64,000 nt of DNA from Chryseobacterium sp. (GTDB taxonomy: Bacteria; Bacteroidota; Bacteroidia; Flavobacteriales; Weeksellaceae): contig JAITMC010000003.1 of the NCBI GenBank assembly GCA_031277615.1, positions 1 to 64,000 on the forward strand, in the 5' to 3' direction. This document shows positions 1-9,255 of the stretch, one piece after another. The notes under the pieces are model-generated. The model was given only the letters and a program-made list of their open reading frames with translations. It ran no database searches and was not told where the DNA came from. Positions within the stretch are counted from its first letter, which is position 1. Each line of letters starts with the position of its first letter. The position numbers and the translations under genes are program-made.

Positions 1-1131
1 GTGGATGCAAGAGGCTGTTATACAGGAAGCTTTGAAGCTATAGCTGAGGGAACGGGTTTCATGCCAAAACCTGATTTTATTATGCCTAAAGCAGAGCCGC
101 AAGTGGCCACTGTAGTTTCCAATATCGACCCTTTGAATCAAGGTAGAATACAAGTGCAGTTTGATTGGCAGCTAAATGATACCACCCATTTTATCCGAAT
201 GATGAGCCCTGATGCAGGTGGCACAGACGCAGTAAGCCAGAACAGAGGTTTTGTTGCAGTTCCAGAAATTGGAGATCAGGTAATGGTTGGTTTTGAATAT
301 CACAATCCTGATTTTCCTTTTGCAATGGGTGGAATGTTTCACGGTGGTGTAGGATTGGGAGGCGGTATGGATAACCGTGTAAAATCTTTACAGACCAGAA
401 GTGGACACAGATTGGTATTTACAGAGGATGAAAGTATTTTATTGACCGATAAAAGTGGAAATATCCTCCAATTTGATACAGAGGGAAGTAACATAAACAT
501 TACAGCCCCCGAAACCATTACTATAAAATCGAAGAACCTGAAGTTTGATATTGAAGAAAATATTGAAACCAAGGCAGGTAAGAATATGGATACCAATGTA
601 GGGCAGAACATAAAGATTATTGCCAAACAGGAGATTAGCCAGGATAGCGGTAAAAAGACAGTGATTTCAGCTGGAACAAATACCGAAATCTCTGCAAAAT
701 CTCATTTGGATTTGTATGGCAAAGAAAAATTTATAGGTTATACAGACGGGCAGACGGAATTTGGAGCAAAAGATAGAATGCATGTATATGGAGGAAATTC
801 ATTATTGACTGCTAAAGATAAGATTGAGTATAAAGCGCCACAAATGAATAAGCTTCCTCAAAATGGGCAGTTTGAGTATACAAAAGATAAACACATTATA
901 AGTGTAAAATGGATGGATGCTGATTTAGAGAATGTTATTGACTCAGCTCATATTGGTAGTAAAGTTAGCTTAATGGTTCAATGCAGAAACTATGAGGAAG
1001 GAGAAAGTATTTCTTTAAAAATAATTGAAAAAGATGGGAAAGAGATTAAAGATGGACAAAAAGAAATAGTTCTTTCAGGAACAGTAGACAGGGAAGGTAT
1101 AGCTGTTTTAAAAGAATCTGTGGAAATATAG
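1..1131 (+). CDS. VgrG-family type VI spike protein, C-terminal part (5' truncated by window)
   Basis: Spike protein of a contractile (type VI, Bacteroidota subtype iii) secretion system; the trimer carries effectors at the tip of the Hcp tube. The frame is open from the left edge, so the N-terminal gp27-like half is missing and the GTG at base 1 is not a real start. Residues about 29-116 show the gp5-like OB fold with the family-typical stretches NQGRIQVQFDW, MMSPDAGG and VPEIGDQVMVGFE. Residues about 130-270 are low-complexity beta repeats as in VgrG needles. The last 90 residues form an extra domain I do not recognise, possibly an effector-docking extension. Downstream lie a toxin-like gene, an ankyrin protein and a PAAR-like protein, the usual cargo order. 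Family call is firm; the tail function is inference. Confidence 0.88.
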   Translation: MDARGCYTGSFEAIAEGTGFMPKPDFIMPKAEPQVATVVSNIDPLNQGRIQVQFDWQLNDTTHFIRMMSPDAGGTDAVSQNRGFVAVPEIGDQVMVGFEYHNPDFPFAMGGMFHGGVGLGGGMDNRVKSLQTRSGHRLVFTEDESILLTDKSGNILQFDTEGSNINITAPETITIKSKNLKFDIEENIETKAGKNMDTNVGQNIKIIAKQEISQDSGKKTVISAGTNTEISAKSHLDLYGKEKFIGYTDGQTEFGAKDRMHVYGGNSLLTAKDKIEYKAPQMNKLPQNGQFEYTKDKHIISVKWMDADLENVIDSAHIGSKVSLMVQCRNYEEGESISLKIIEKDGKEIKDGQKEIVLSGTVDREGIAVLKESVEI

Positions 1132-1152
1132 AAGTTATTAAAAACAATTGTA

Positions 1153-1935
1153 ATGAGTGAATTAACATTATTAGTAGCAGAAGTTGCAGGCACTAATGTC
1201 TCCCATTGGAATGAATCTTTGCAGGTAACGAATAAAGGTGTGTTGATATTTTTATGGTAGCGGAGCTGATTTAGGAGATTTTGGGCAATTTGCAGAAAAC
1301 CTTAAGAAAGAAAAATTGAAAAAATATCCTAAGGAAAAAGTCATTATTGTTCCAATGCAGAATAAAAATTTATTTTTTGACTATTTAAGTAAATTTAATA
1401 CCTTTCAGATAGAAGAGCTACATGTTTTTTCACATGCAGCAGGTGGTGGACTTTACTTAGGTTATCATAATCAAGAAAGTGGAAATTCAAGAAATGCTGC
1501 ATATAATCAAAGTATAAGAAGAGGAAAGAGAATAACTTACGAAGAAGTTGTAGAAGCTGAGGTAGGGCATTGTTAACTGATGATTATTTGACAAAAAAAG
1601 CATTAAAAGTTAAAAATAATAAAAAGCTGTTCAGTTCAACAGCTATAATAAAATTCTGGGGATGTAATTCGGGAATCTCAAATTGGGTATATTCTGATAC
1701 TCCACCAGCTTATTATTGGAGTGCTCTTAATGAAAAAAATGTACCGAAGCCATCTGTTGCACAAGCTACTGCTGATTTTTTTCAAAGAGAAACTTTTGGA
1801 GCAACGAGTGGTTCACATATTGAGTTTTTGGTAAATGGTAAGTGGCAGATTATGAAAAAACAACCCAAAAACCATAAAGGAATAGGATTACATCCAGATA
1901 AAGGAGATTACAACTCTTACAAACCACAAAAATAA
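1153..1935 (+). pseudogene. Frameshifted VgrG-linked toxin candidate with His/Cys (DUF4347/CHAT-like) motifs
   Basis: Reading starts at ATG 1153 (MSELTLLVAEV) and stops at 1258-1260. Dropping one T from the run 1249-1253 continues into the second frame (LIFYGSGADLG) up to 1576. Adding one G at 1565-1567 then joins the third segment (EVGALLTDDYL) that ends at 1935. The two indels cancel, restoring about 260 codons. The joined protein has ELHVFSHAAGGGLYLG and later IIKFWGCNSG, which resemble the His and Cys blocks of clan CD-like DUF4347/CHAT domains, and ends with a GATSGSHIEF block. Its place between VgrG and a secreted ankyrin protein fits a type VI cargo effector. Either a decayed gene or two homopolymer sequencing errors; the function is inference from motifs only. 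Confidence 0.6.
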
Positions 1936-1941
1936 AACTTT

Positions 1942-2676
1942 ATGAAAAAAATTATCGTTGTTCTATTTTCTATTTTCTATATAGTATTGGGTGCACAAAC
2001 TGCTGAATGTAAGAAATTAAAAGATGCTATCATTCAGGAAAACAATAAAGAATTTAATCAATTGCTGTCTAAAAATACTAATGTTGATTGTGTTTCTAAA
2101 AATGACAAATCTGCTCTTGGAATAGCCTGTGCTTATGGAAATAAAGAATTTGTAAAACTTTTGCTTCAAAAAAGAGCTGATCCTAATATTGTTCAGTTCT
2201 ATAATGGGAAATCTATAGGAACGCCATTATTTGATGCTTTATCAATATGTTCACAAACTCTTGAACCTAAATTGCTTGACCCTGTTAAAATGAACTCTGT
2301 AAAGCAACAAGTTAAAAAAGAATCATGTACCCCTAAAATTAAAGACGAAATTACTTTAATGCTAATTGAGAATGGAGCAAATGTTTTATTAGTTGATGAT
2401 GACCATATTACAACATTGATGACGGCTTCAATGTACAGACGAAGTGATAAAGTTCTTACGTTATTAATAGATAAAGGAGTAGATATTAACGCTCGTAATA
2501 GTTATGGGAAAACTGCGTTAATGTATGCGGTAATTAATAATGATTGCCGATCCGTAAAAACGCTAACATCATTTGGAGCTGACACTTCAATAAAAGATAA
2601 TGAGGGCAAAACAGCGTTGGATATTGCTAAGGAAAACAATTTTAAAAAGATAAGTACGTTTTTGTCTGCTAAATAA
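1942..2676 (+). CDS. Secreted ankyrin-repeat protein, possible immunity protein
   Basis: 244 residues beginning with a signal peptide (hydrophobic stretch to about residue 18, cleavage near GAQ). The rest is ankyrin-like: SALGIACAYGNKEFVKLLL near residue 56, then GTPLFDAL, TTLMTASMYRRSDKVLTLLI, KTALMYAVINN and KTALDIAKENN, roughly four to five repeats, with several Cys in the first half. The gene starts 6 nt after the broken toxin-like gene and 39 nt before the DUF4280 gene. Ankyrin proteins placed directly after an effector often act as periplasmic immunity or binding partners; that role is inferred from context. It is intact although the gene before it is broken. Confidence 0.7.
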   Translation: MKKIIVVLFSIFYIVLGAQTAECKKLKDAIIQENNKEFNQLLSKNTNVDCVSKNDKSALGIACAYGNKEFVKLLLQKRADPNIVQFYNGKSIGTPLFDALSICSQTLEPKLLDPVKMNSVKQQVKKESCTPKIKDEITLMLIENGANVLLVDDDHITTLMTASMYRRSDKVLTLLIDKGVDINARNSYGKTALMYAVINNDCRSVKTLTSFGADTSIKDNEGKTALDIAKENNFKKISTFLSAK

Positions 2677-2715
2677 CTGAAATTGTTTTTATCGGATGAA
2701 ATATAATTAATCATT

Positions 2716-3045
2716 ATGCCACAACATATTACAGATACAACACAATTACAATGTGATAAAGGATCTACCTCGGCTTCTATTACTGTAACCAGTCAATCCT
2801 TTATGAGGATTGAAGATAAGCTACAGGCTACCGAGGAAGACAAACAGCCCAACACCAACATTCGGCCTTTTGGAGCATGCAGTATTTTAAGATCCTCCTG
2901 TACACCCTCACCCGTTAAATGGGACAATACTTCTGATTTTGAAATCGAAGGCAAAAAAGAGTTGTTAGACAGCTCCACTTGCCAATGTTCTGTGGGCGGT
3001 AAAATATCAGTTGTAAAGTCAGCTCAAAACTTTGTTGAAGAGTGA
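2716..3045 (+). CDS. DUF4280 PAAR-like protein
   Basis: 109 residues matching the DUF4280 (PAAR-like) pattern: an early Cys (LQCDKG), the central NIRPFGAC block, then CTPSPVKW, and a C-terminal CQCSVGGKISVV. PAAR-like proteins cap the VgrG spike and help to load or sharpen it; DUF4280 members are the usual form in Bacteroidota. It closes the VgrG cassette. After its stop at 3045 comes 140 nt of non-coding DNA and then an unrelated gene on the other strand, so I place the cassette boundary here. Assignment rests on the Cys/Gly/Pro pattern and on context. Confidence 0.8.
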   Translation: MPQHITDTTQLQCDKGSTSASITVTSQSFMRIEDKLQATEEDKQPNTNIRPFGACSILRSSCTPSPVKWDNTSDFEIEGKKELLDSSTCQCSVGGKISVVKSAQNFVEE

Positions 3046-3184
3046 AAAGATGAACGATTCTTGTCTAAAATTAGGGTATTGTTCTCAACCAATTGATGCT
3101 TATTTTTGAAAAAAGGCTCAGGTTATAAAATCCAAAACTAACTTTTTAACTTACATGCTTCGTGCGATAGTGTTGCTTATTCCT

Positions 3185-4039
3185 TTAACGGTAAAGATCT
3201 TTTTCAATAAAATTATTGAATCTCGTTAAAAATTCTTTTGCTCTTTTTTCTTTATTTCTGATCAGATCCTGCTTCGTCATAGGACTTCCGGTATTTGAAT
3301 CAAACAGCAGTGTTTCCGACATTTGGGAAGAGCTGTGCATGAGTTTGATATTTTTAGCAGGATCTTTTATATACTCACTCCAGAGCTGGTTGAATTTTTC
3401 TTTGGTAACAAAAGTCTCTTTTATTTTTGAATCTATAAGTGAGGGCGCCTCATTGAATTTCTGACTGCCGGCTAATTTAAAAATATGGGTTTCCTGTTCG
3501 TCTTCGATATATAAGATTAAGCCAGGCAAACCACAAAATTTATAAGGGCCGTCCTGAATCTGAATGTCAGTGGTGAACCAGGCTGTCCAGTTTCTTCCTC
3601 CAAATCGGGTGATTGCTTTCTGGGTCTTGAAACCTTCGATGCTTTTTGTTTCCGGGAGAACAGTCCAGCTGATTTTGTTTGATTCCTTTACTGCAACGTT
3701 ACTGGCATTAAGTAAGGTATGATATACTGTTTCCAGACCCGGGTATTTTTTAGAGATTCTGAAATTGACTTTCGGCTGTTTGATTTTTCTAAAATCAATA
3801 TTGATGGAATTGGAAAGCTTTCCTTTTTCAACTTCAGCATTGAAAAGCGAATCCCTGGTAAGCAGCAATGCACTGTAAAAATAGGAGCCGTCTTTTGTGA
3901 TATCAAGATTCATCATTTCCTTTTCCATAGTATCCTGATGTAAAGTATCCAGCTTAAATGAATATTCATAGACAAATCTTTGGTTTTGGCATAACAGAAT
4001 TCCGGAGATCAGGAGAAAAAGAGTGGTGGTGATTTTCAT
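3185..4039 (-). CDS. GLPGLI family secreted protein
   Basis: 284 residues with an N-terminal signal peptide (hydrophobic run ending LLCQNQ). The name-giving motif sits mid-protein in PYKFCGLPGLILYIED, preceded by the conserved block GGRNWTAWFTTDIQIQDGP. GLPGLI proteins are common in Flavobacteriia and their role is not established; some resemble TonB-linked or envelope proteins. Single gene, convergent with the DUF4280 gene and divergent from the gene at 4269. Family call firm, function unknown. Confidence 0.85.
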   Translation of the reverse strand: MKITTTLFLLISGILLCQNQRFVYEYSFKLDTLHQDTMEKEMMNLDITKDGSYFYSALLLTRDSLFNAEVEKGKLSNSINIDFRKIKQPKVNFRISKKYPGLETVYHTLLNASNVAVKESNKISWTVLPETKSIEGFKTQKAITRFGGRNWTAWFTTDIQIQDGPYKFCGLPGLILYIEDEQETHIFKLAGSQKFNEAPSLIDSKIKETFVTKEKFNQLWSEYIKDPAKNIKLMHSSSQMSETLLFDSNTGSPMTKQDLIRNKEKRAKEFLTRFNNFIEKDLYR

Positions 4040-4268
4040 TTTTTATCAGACGTAGTTTGGGTTTATTAATGGTTACAGTTATCGTTCAAATATAAGTAAT
4101 GTTTTGGTAAATCTGAGTGAAAGGATTCAGCTTAATTAAAACACTTTTTTTATATATTTGAAAGTGATATTACCATACTTTATCAATATCGGAAAAATCA
4201 AAACCGGAAAATTTTGAACTTTAATCAGAGAGATCCGGAAAAACAATAACTTTTGAATCAGAGAATTA

Positions 4269-5201
4269 ATGACAGAAAAGAAACAGGATATTGCAGAAAT
4301 CATGAAAGGCTGCAGTATTACAGCGGGAATAGTCCGTTACCATGATCTGTGCTACCTTTCATTGGTAGATAATGAACAGTTAAAAAACGGGCATAAGCAT
4401 TCATTTGATATGGAACTGGATATGGGAATCTGGGGGTGCGATGCTTTAAATTGGGTGGTTGTTTCCGAAGCGGTTATCCACTATCCTCAGGAAAAATGTA
4501 TCCGGCTCGGTGAATTCGGACATGTAAAAACATCCGGCGGCGGTGAAATTACCATTGAAAAGGAAATTACAGCAAATGGCGGCCCGCAGAAAAGAGGTCC
4601 TTTAAGAGAAGTGAATGCTATTGACGGCAAAGCTTATGCAGTAGGTACGTGTCGGCAGGTATATGTGAGGACAGATAAAGACCAATGGCAATGCCTGGAT
4701 AAAACCGCCCAGATCTATGAAAATGATGATGAAGAGTACGATAAATGCTTTGAATCGGTTGCAGGATTCTCTGATCATGAAGTGTACTGTGCCGGATGGG
4801 ATGGTGATCTCTGGCGGTATGACGGGGAACAGTTCCGGAAGATAGAATTAGGCATTACCAGCCATTTGACAAAAATAAGAACAGCCAGTGACGGAATGAT
4901 CTATGGATGTGGAATGGGAGGAGTTGTGATCAGGGGCCGCGGAGATCAATGGAAAGTTTTTAAAACCGGGCATGAAGATCTATGGGGGCTTGTAGAATTT
5001 AATGATAAAATTTATATTTCAAGCTTGCATGCTCTTTATGAATGGGTAGATAAAGAACTTATTCCTGTTGATTTTGGAGATGATATTTATCCTGCTTCCT
5101 GCTATCATCTGTCAGCTGCTGAAGGAATAATGTGGTCTATTGGCGGAAACGATGTTTTGGAATTTAACGGAGAAACCTGGAAGAGAATACTCAGGCTGTA
5201 A
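4269..5201 (+). CDS. Propeller-like protein of unknown function
   Basis: 310 residues, no signal peptide or membrane segment, so cytoplasmic as seen. From about residue 105 it has repeating short blades: AYAVGTCRQVYVRTDKDQW, EVYCAGWDGDLWRYDGEQF, MIYGCGMGGVVIRGRGDQW, KIYISSLHALYEW and MWSIGGNDVLEFNGETW. Each pairs a G-rich strand with a W-containing strand, like WD40/YncE-type beta propellers. The first 100 residues are Trp- and Cys-rich and do not fit the repeat. It stands alone with non-coding DNA on both sides. I recognise the fold class, not the family. Confidence 0.6.
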   Translation: MTEKKQDIAEIMKGCSITAGIVRYHDLCYLSLVDNEQLKNGHKHSFDMELDMGIWGCDALNWVVVSEAVIHYPQEKCIRLGEFGHVKTSGGGEITIEKEITANGGPQKRGPLREVNAIDGKAYAVGTCRQVYVRTDKDQWQCLDKTAQIYENDDEEYDKCFESVAGFSDHEVYCAGWDGDLWRYDGEQFRKIELGITSHLTKIRTASDGMIYGCGMGGVVIRGRGDQWKVFKTGHEDLWGLVEFNDKIYISSLHALYEWVDKELIPVDFGDDIYPASCYHLSAAEGIMWSIGGNDVLEFNGETWKRILRL

Positions 5202-5563
5202 ATAATCTGTTCTGTGTTCAAAAAACAGGTAATTTGAGGCCGATAAATACTGTGGTTACTTTATAAAAAGGATTGCCTTGCTTCTTAAGGATCAGTTTTT
5301 ATATTGATTCCATCTTTGTATTTCAATTAATTAAATACACATTTCGTAAAGATGAAATGTGTTGTAGAATTATGTTCTAAATAGTAAGGATCACACAAAA
5401 GAGTATTTAATGCCATAAATACTCTTTATAAACATTAATGTTGTTTTATTTCTTTGTATAATAATTTATTTTTATAAATTTACAATCAGCAAAGATAAAG
5501 TGGTGGAAATAATGGAAAATTTGATGAAAACCAAATTACATCAACAATATAAAATTGACCATT
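5202..5563. other. Intergenic, 362 nt, with one long hairpin
   Basis: No credible gene. The notable element is a 12-bp perfect inverted repeat, AAAGAGTATTTA at 5398-5409 with TAAATACTCTTT at 5415-5426 and a 5-nt loop. It is AT-rich and not followed by a clear T run. It may end transcription of the gene at 4269 or be part of the upstream region of the surface protein at 5564. Confidence 0.5.
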
Positions 5564-7057
5564 ATGACCATTCAAAAACCCTCTTTTTGTAAAAAGCATT
5601 TAATATTGCTTTTTGTATTACTGATCACATTTTCTGGAAAGGCACAGGTCGGAATCGGAACACCAAATCCGGATCCCAGTGCTGTCCTTGACCTCACTTC
5701 CACCACACAGGGACTGCTTGCTCCAAGACTTACAACAGCTCAGCGGACAGCTATTGTAACTCCTGCTGATGGTTTAATGGTATATGATACCTCCCTGAAG
5801 CTGTTTTTCTATTATGTAGCTTCTACAGGAACCTGGTCTCCCGTAGGAAGCGGGATGTCCGGAAGGCTGAACTTTAAGCGGATAAAATCTACCGATGTTC
5901 TGGCAACGGTTTTGGCGGCAGAACTTGCTGCCGGAGGCGGGGGAAGATATCTGCTGAACGCCAACACGTTGTATGAAATCAACGGACAGATTGTTTTTGA
6001 CCTGCCTATCGAGCTGAATAATGCCTACATACAGGGACTTGATACCAATGATGATATTATTGTGAGAAACAGCGGTAATATTTTTGAAGGAGCAACCGGA
6101 GGAAGCATCCGCAGCGTAACCCTGAGTGCTCCGGCCGGAAATGTATTCAATATCTTCGGATCTGCAACCCAGAATCTGACCTTCAGGGACAGTGTAGTCG
6201 CTAATTCCGGCAGTGTGGGAACCATTTCGGGGTTGGGACTGGTATTCCTCAGCATCATTCAGTTTACCGGAAACTCCAATGGGATCACCTATAACAACAT
6301 CGGGCAGCTTCTTCTGAGCAATATGGGCTGGGCTTCCAATAACCAGGGAACCTATGAGAAATTGACAGGAACTTTTACTTCGGTGGAGAAACAGGGTGGT
6401 TTCAGCCAGGTAAACGGTTCTGCGGTAGGTTTCGATGTGTCAACAGGAGGCCTTACGATTACCGGTGATGCCGTTCTGGAATCTGTTGTCTTTACCGGGA
6501 CCAATACGGCAGGATATATCAGGCCTTATGCAGCGGGAACCTATCCGGGATATAACTTCAACAACAGCTGGACGGTGAGAGCTGCAGGCATTCCGACTGA
6601 AGCAGATACCAATGCAGTAGGGGACTTTTCTGTAGATTATGCCGTAGGAACAGGTATCGGAGTTACCTTTAACAGCTCTAATCCCAGCAACATCGTTAAA
6701 ATAGGAACCGCAACCTCTGTATCTACCTCATCAAACCTTTTCCGTTTTTCTACCGATGGAGTTCCGAACAGACTCAAGTATCTCGGCAAAAAGAAAAGGA
6801 TTTTTCAGGTAACAGGTTCCGTTTCTTTTCAGGTGCCGGCATCAGGAACCTACATCATCTATATTGCCAGGAACGGTACGGTGATCAGCCAGTACAAAGT
6901 ATACGGAAGAGGCTCGGCTGTGAACGATATCGTAGTACTTCCCATCAATGGAACAACAGAACTGGCCACCAATGATTATGTGGAAATATTTGCCCAGCGC
7001 TATACCGGTATCACCGGAGATATTGTGGTTCCCAATATGACGATTACCATTAAATAA
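5564..7057 (+). CDS. Secreted surface protein with flavobacterial VGIGT/LAPRLT N-terminal module
   Basis: I start at ATG 5564; the frame could extend to a TTG three codons earlier. Signal peptide to about residue 28 (LITFSGKAQ), then the module VGIGTPNPDPSAVLDL, GLLAPRLTTAQRTAIV and DGLMVYDT, common at the start of Bacteroidota cell-surface, adhesin-like and tail-fibre-like proteins. The rest (to residue 497) is Gly/Ser/Thr/Asn-rich beta structure with no Cys. I see no T9SS sorting domain at the C-terminus (ends MTITIK). GC is visibly higher here than in the flanking DNA. A surface or matrix role is inference. Confidence 0.65.
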   Translation: MTIQKPSFCKKHLILLFVLLITFSGKAQVGIGTPNPDPSAVLDLTSTTQGLLAPRLTTAQRTAIVTPADGLMVYDTSLKLFFYYVASTGTWSPVGSGMSGRLNFKRIKSTDVLATVLAAELAAGGGGRYLLNANTLYEINGQIVFDLPIELNNAYIQGLDTNDDIIVRNSGNIFEGATGGSIRSVTLSAPAGNVFNIFGSATQNLTFRDSVVANSGSVGTISGLGLVFLSIIQFTGNSNGITYNNIGQLLLSNMGWASNNQGTYEKLTGTFTSVEKQGGFSQVNGSAVGFDVSTGGLTITGDAVLESVVFTGTNTAGYIRPYAAGTYPGYNFNNSWTVRAAGIPTEADTNAVGDFSVDYAVGTGIGVTFNSSNPSNIVKIGTATSVSTSSNLFRFSTDGVPNRLKYLGKKKRIFQVTGSVSFQVPASGTYIIYIARNGTVISQYKVYGRGSAVNDIVVLPINGTTELATNDYVEIFAQRYTGITGDIVVPNMTITIK

Positions 7058-7140
7058 TATAATGGCCGTACTGATTTCAGATTAAATTCAGTCGCGGTCT
7101 TATTCTTTATCAGCTTTTATAACCATTTAAAATAAATAGT

Positions 7141-7755
7141 ATGAAAAATCCGATTTTAACAGTTTTTGCAGCCATCGTTCTGATGGGCTGTAAAAAGAAT
7201 GAAACAGCAACCACCGCCGATCAGTCTGCTGACAGCAGGATAGGAACTGCTTCCGACAGTTCGGCTTTAAAGGTCAATGATTCCACTACCATTCCCGGTT
7301 CTCCTGAAACAGCAGGTACCCTTAGTGACCAGGATAAAAAATTTGCTGATGCCGCAGCACGCGGAGGGATGATGGAGGTCATGATGGGAGAGCTTGCCGG
7401 GCGTAATGCAGCTAACGCATCTGTAAAAAAATTAGGTGAAATGATGGTGAAAGATCATACCAAAGCCAACGATGAGCTTAAGAAATGGGCTTCGGATATG
7501 GGGTATACATTGCCGGCCGCTTTAGCAGCAGATCAGCAGAAAAAATATGAGGATCTGAAGGCGAAGAACAGAGCAGATTTTGACCGGTCCTATACCGAAC
7601 TTATGGTGTCCGATCACAAAAAAGACATTGAAGAGTTTAAAAAACAGGCTTCGGAAGGAAAAGAAACTTCACTGAAGACCTTTGCCGGCAAAACGCTTCC
7701 CACACTGGAACATCACCTGATGGAATCAGAAAAAACGAAAAATGCAGTGAAATAA
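7141..7755 (+). CDS. DUF4142 lipoprotein
   Basis: 204 residues with a lipobox (VLMGC, Cys about residue 17), a Ser/Thr/Asp-rich linker, then a DUF4142 ferritin-like four-helix domain from about residue 63 (DQDKKFADAAARGGMMEVMMGELA, LGEMMVKDHTKANDELKKWA, YTELMVSDHKKDIEEF, TLPTLEHHL). DUF4142 proteins are envelope proteins linked to stress and to four-helix ferritin-like folds; the reaction, if any, is unknown. It begins a run of stress-type genes. A TATGAC-N4-GTCATA palindrome lies 15 nt after its stop. Confidence 0.85.
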   Translation: MKNPILTVFAAIVLMGCKKNETATTADQSADSRIGTASDSSALKVNDSTTIPGSPETAGTLSDQDKKFADAAARGGMMEVMMGELAGRNAANASVKKLGEMMVKDHTKANDELKKWASDMGYTLPAALAADQQKKYEDLKAKNRADFDRSYTELMVSDHKKDIEEFKKQASEGKETSLKTFAGKTLPTLEHHLMESEKTKNAVK

Positions 7756-7769
7756 AGAGTTTTCTGAGA

Positions 7770-7785
7770 TATGACCACCGTCATA
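7770..7785. promoter_or_regulatory. Palindrome TATGAC-cacc-GTCATA (copy 1)
   Basis: Perfect 6-bp arms with a 4-nt spacer, the geometry of CRP/FNR-family operators. A TAATTTTG box (flavobacterial -7 type) follows at 7808-7815, placing the palindrome about 43 nt upstream of a would-be start site, but there is no gene there, only the hairpin at 7850-7876. The same arms recur at 9496-9511. Confidence 0.35.
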
Positions 7786-7849
7786 AATCCTGAAGGAATT
7801 TAAACCTAATTTTGAATGTATTCCTTTATTTTTCACACTTATATTTAAA

Positions 7850-7876
7850 AAAACTCCTCTGCATAAGAGGAGTTTT
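7850..7876. terminator. Bidirectional terminator
   Basis: AAAACTCCTCT (7850-7860) pairs with AGAGGAGTTTT (7866-7876) over a 5-nt loop. It lies between convergent genes (DUF4142 on plus, small membrane protein on minus) and works as a T-tailed hairpin in both directions. Confidence 0.8.
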
Positions 7877-7908
7877 GTAATTTTAACTTATTAATAGATC
7901 GTAAAAAG

Positions 7909-8097
<189 letters not shown>

Positions 8098-8210
8098 TTA
8101 GGTTATTCTATGCATTTATTGTGCCTTACGGGTGTGTAGTGTGAAAAAAATACGTTGATTTATGTTTTATTAAGTAAATAAATCCTGTCTCAAATCTGAA
8201 ATTATTAGGA

Positions 8211-8699
8211 TTAATCTTTTGTAATTACCGTGATTTCTCCTGTATATTCCACATATACATATCTGATCAGTCTTAGATCGTCTGTTAAAGCCTGTTTTCT
8301 GATTCCCTGGATGATATCTTCCTTACATACCAGTGCCTTATTCATGTTGGAATACAGAAATCTGCCGTCTTTGAAAACAAGAATTTTTTTACCTTCAATA
8401 AATTGATGGAATGCAGTGCTCCTGTTTTTCAGCCAGCTTATGATCCGGTGAAGCAGTACGATAACGGAACAGGTGACGATAACAGGAATAAAAGGGGAAG
8501 CACCTACCACGGCACGGCTCAGAATGGCTCCGAGCAGGATGACAATAATATTGTCCAGGGGAGACCCTATCCCGAAAGACCTTCGTCCCGAAATGCGGAT
8601 CAGGATCAGAGCCAGAATAAAAACAGCAATTCCACGAACGGTCATCTGAAGGCTGTCCGGCGAAGCTCCTGTACCCCAAAATTGTTCCACAAAATGCAT
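8211..8699 (-). CDS. DUF421 (YetF-like) membrane protein
   Basis: 162 residues. Three hydrophobic segments (about 22-40, 46-66, 70-88) follow a short lead, with the family blocks LILIRISGRRSFG and PLDNIIVILLGAILSRAV. A cytoplasmic domain follows (KILVFKDGRFLYSNMNKALV, then DDIIQGIRKQ-type helix). DUF421/YetF proteins are inner-membrane proteins of unknown activity. It is in the stress-type group and has its own spacing from both neighbours. Confidence 0.85.
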   Translation of the reverse strand: MHFVEQFWGTGASPDSLQMTVRGIAVFILALILIRISGRRSFGIGSPLDNIIVILLGAILSRAVVGASPFIPVIVTCSVIVLLHRIISWLKNRSTAFHQFIEGKKILVFKDGRFLYSNMNKALVCKEDIIQGIRKQALTDDLRLIRYVYVEYTGEITVITKD

Positions 8700-8805
8700 A
8701 ATCAGACTTTTGAGATCATAATTCTGAAGAAAATTATAAAATAAAACTTATGAAAATACGGGAACCAACAGATGAGCTCCCGTATTTTGCCAGAACATGA
8801 ATATT

Positions 8806-9255
8806 CTAGTGACTCTCTTCCAGATTTTCAAAGGTACGGTATGATGACTTCAGGTGATGAAGATGATCCAGGACTACCTGCGTGCTTTCAGGGCACAGAT
8901 CTCCACTGTCCAGGGCATCTTCATAGGCTTTGATGGCTGCTTTCTCGCCGAACACCACATTTTCCAGAGTAGATTCTGCCTTGTCGCCGGCAAATGAATT
9001 TTTTACATCAATCCAGGCTCTGTGCAGGGCTCCTGCAGTACTTGTCGTATTATCGGGATTCCCTCCGCGTTCGTTGATGAGCCTGATAAGGTCGGTTTTC
9101 ATGAGCTGCGATTGCGAGACCATCTGATCATAATCTGCTTTTAAGGCAGAGTGGGTCGTCCATACTTTTTCTTCCACTTTGGAGAAACCTTCAATTCTGT
9201 CGTTGGTAATATTCAGTAAATCGTTAAGTACTGAAACTGTTTTTTCGTTGTTCAT
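8806..9255 (-). CDS. DUF2383 / PA2169-type four-helix protein
   Basis: 149 residues, all-helical and soluble. TVSVLNDLLNITNDRIEGF, QLMKTDLIRLINERGGNPDN, HRAWIDVKNSF and the E-rich helix GEKAAIKAYEDAL match the PA2169-family four-helix bundle (DUF2383), a ferritin-like fold found with DUF892 and DUF4142 genes in stress loci. Metal binding is possible from Glu/His positions but not shown. It sits divergent from the gene at 9625. Confidence 0.85.
   Translation of the reverse strand: MNNEKTVSVLNDLLNITNDRIEGFSKVEEKVWTTHSALKADYDQMVSQSQLMKTDLIRLINERGGNPDNTTSTAGALHRAWIDVKNSFAGDKAESTLENVVFGEKAAIKAYEDALDSGDLCPESTQVVLDHLHHLKSSYRTFENLEESH

Noticed and set aside
1-3. GTG at the first base as start of the VgrG gene
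   Set aside because: The frame runs in from outside and the N-terminal VgrG domains are missing.
5398-5426. AT-rich hairpin as a certain terminator
   Set aside because: Stem is AT-only apart from a few G-C pairs and has no T run; kept only as a noted element.
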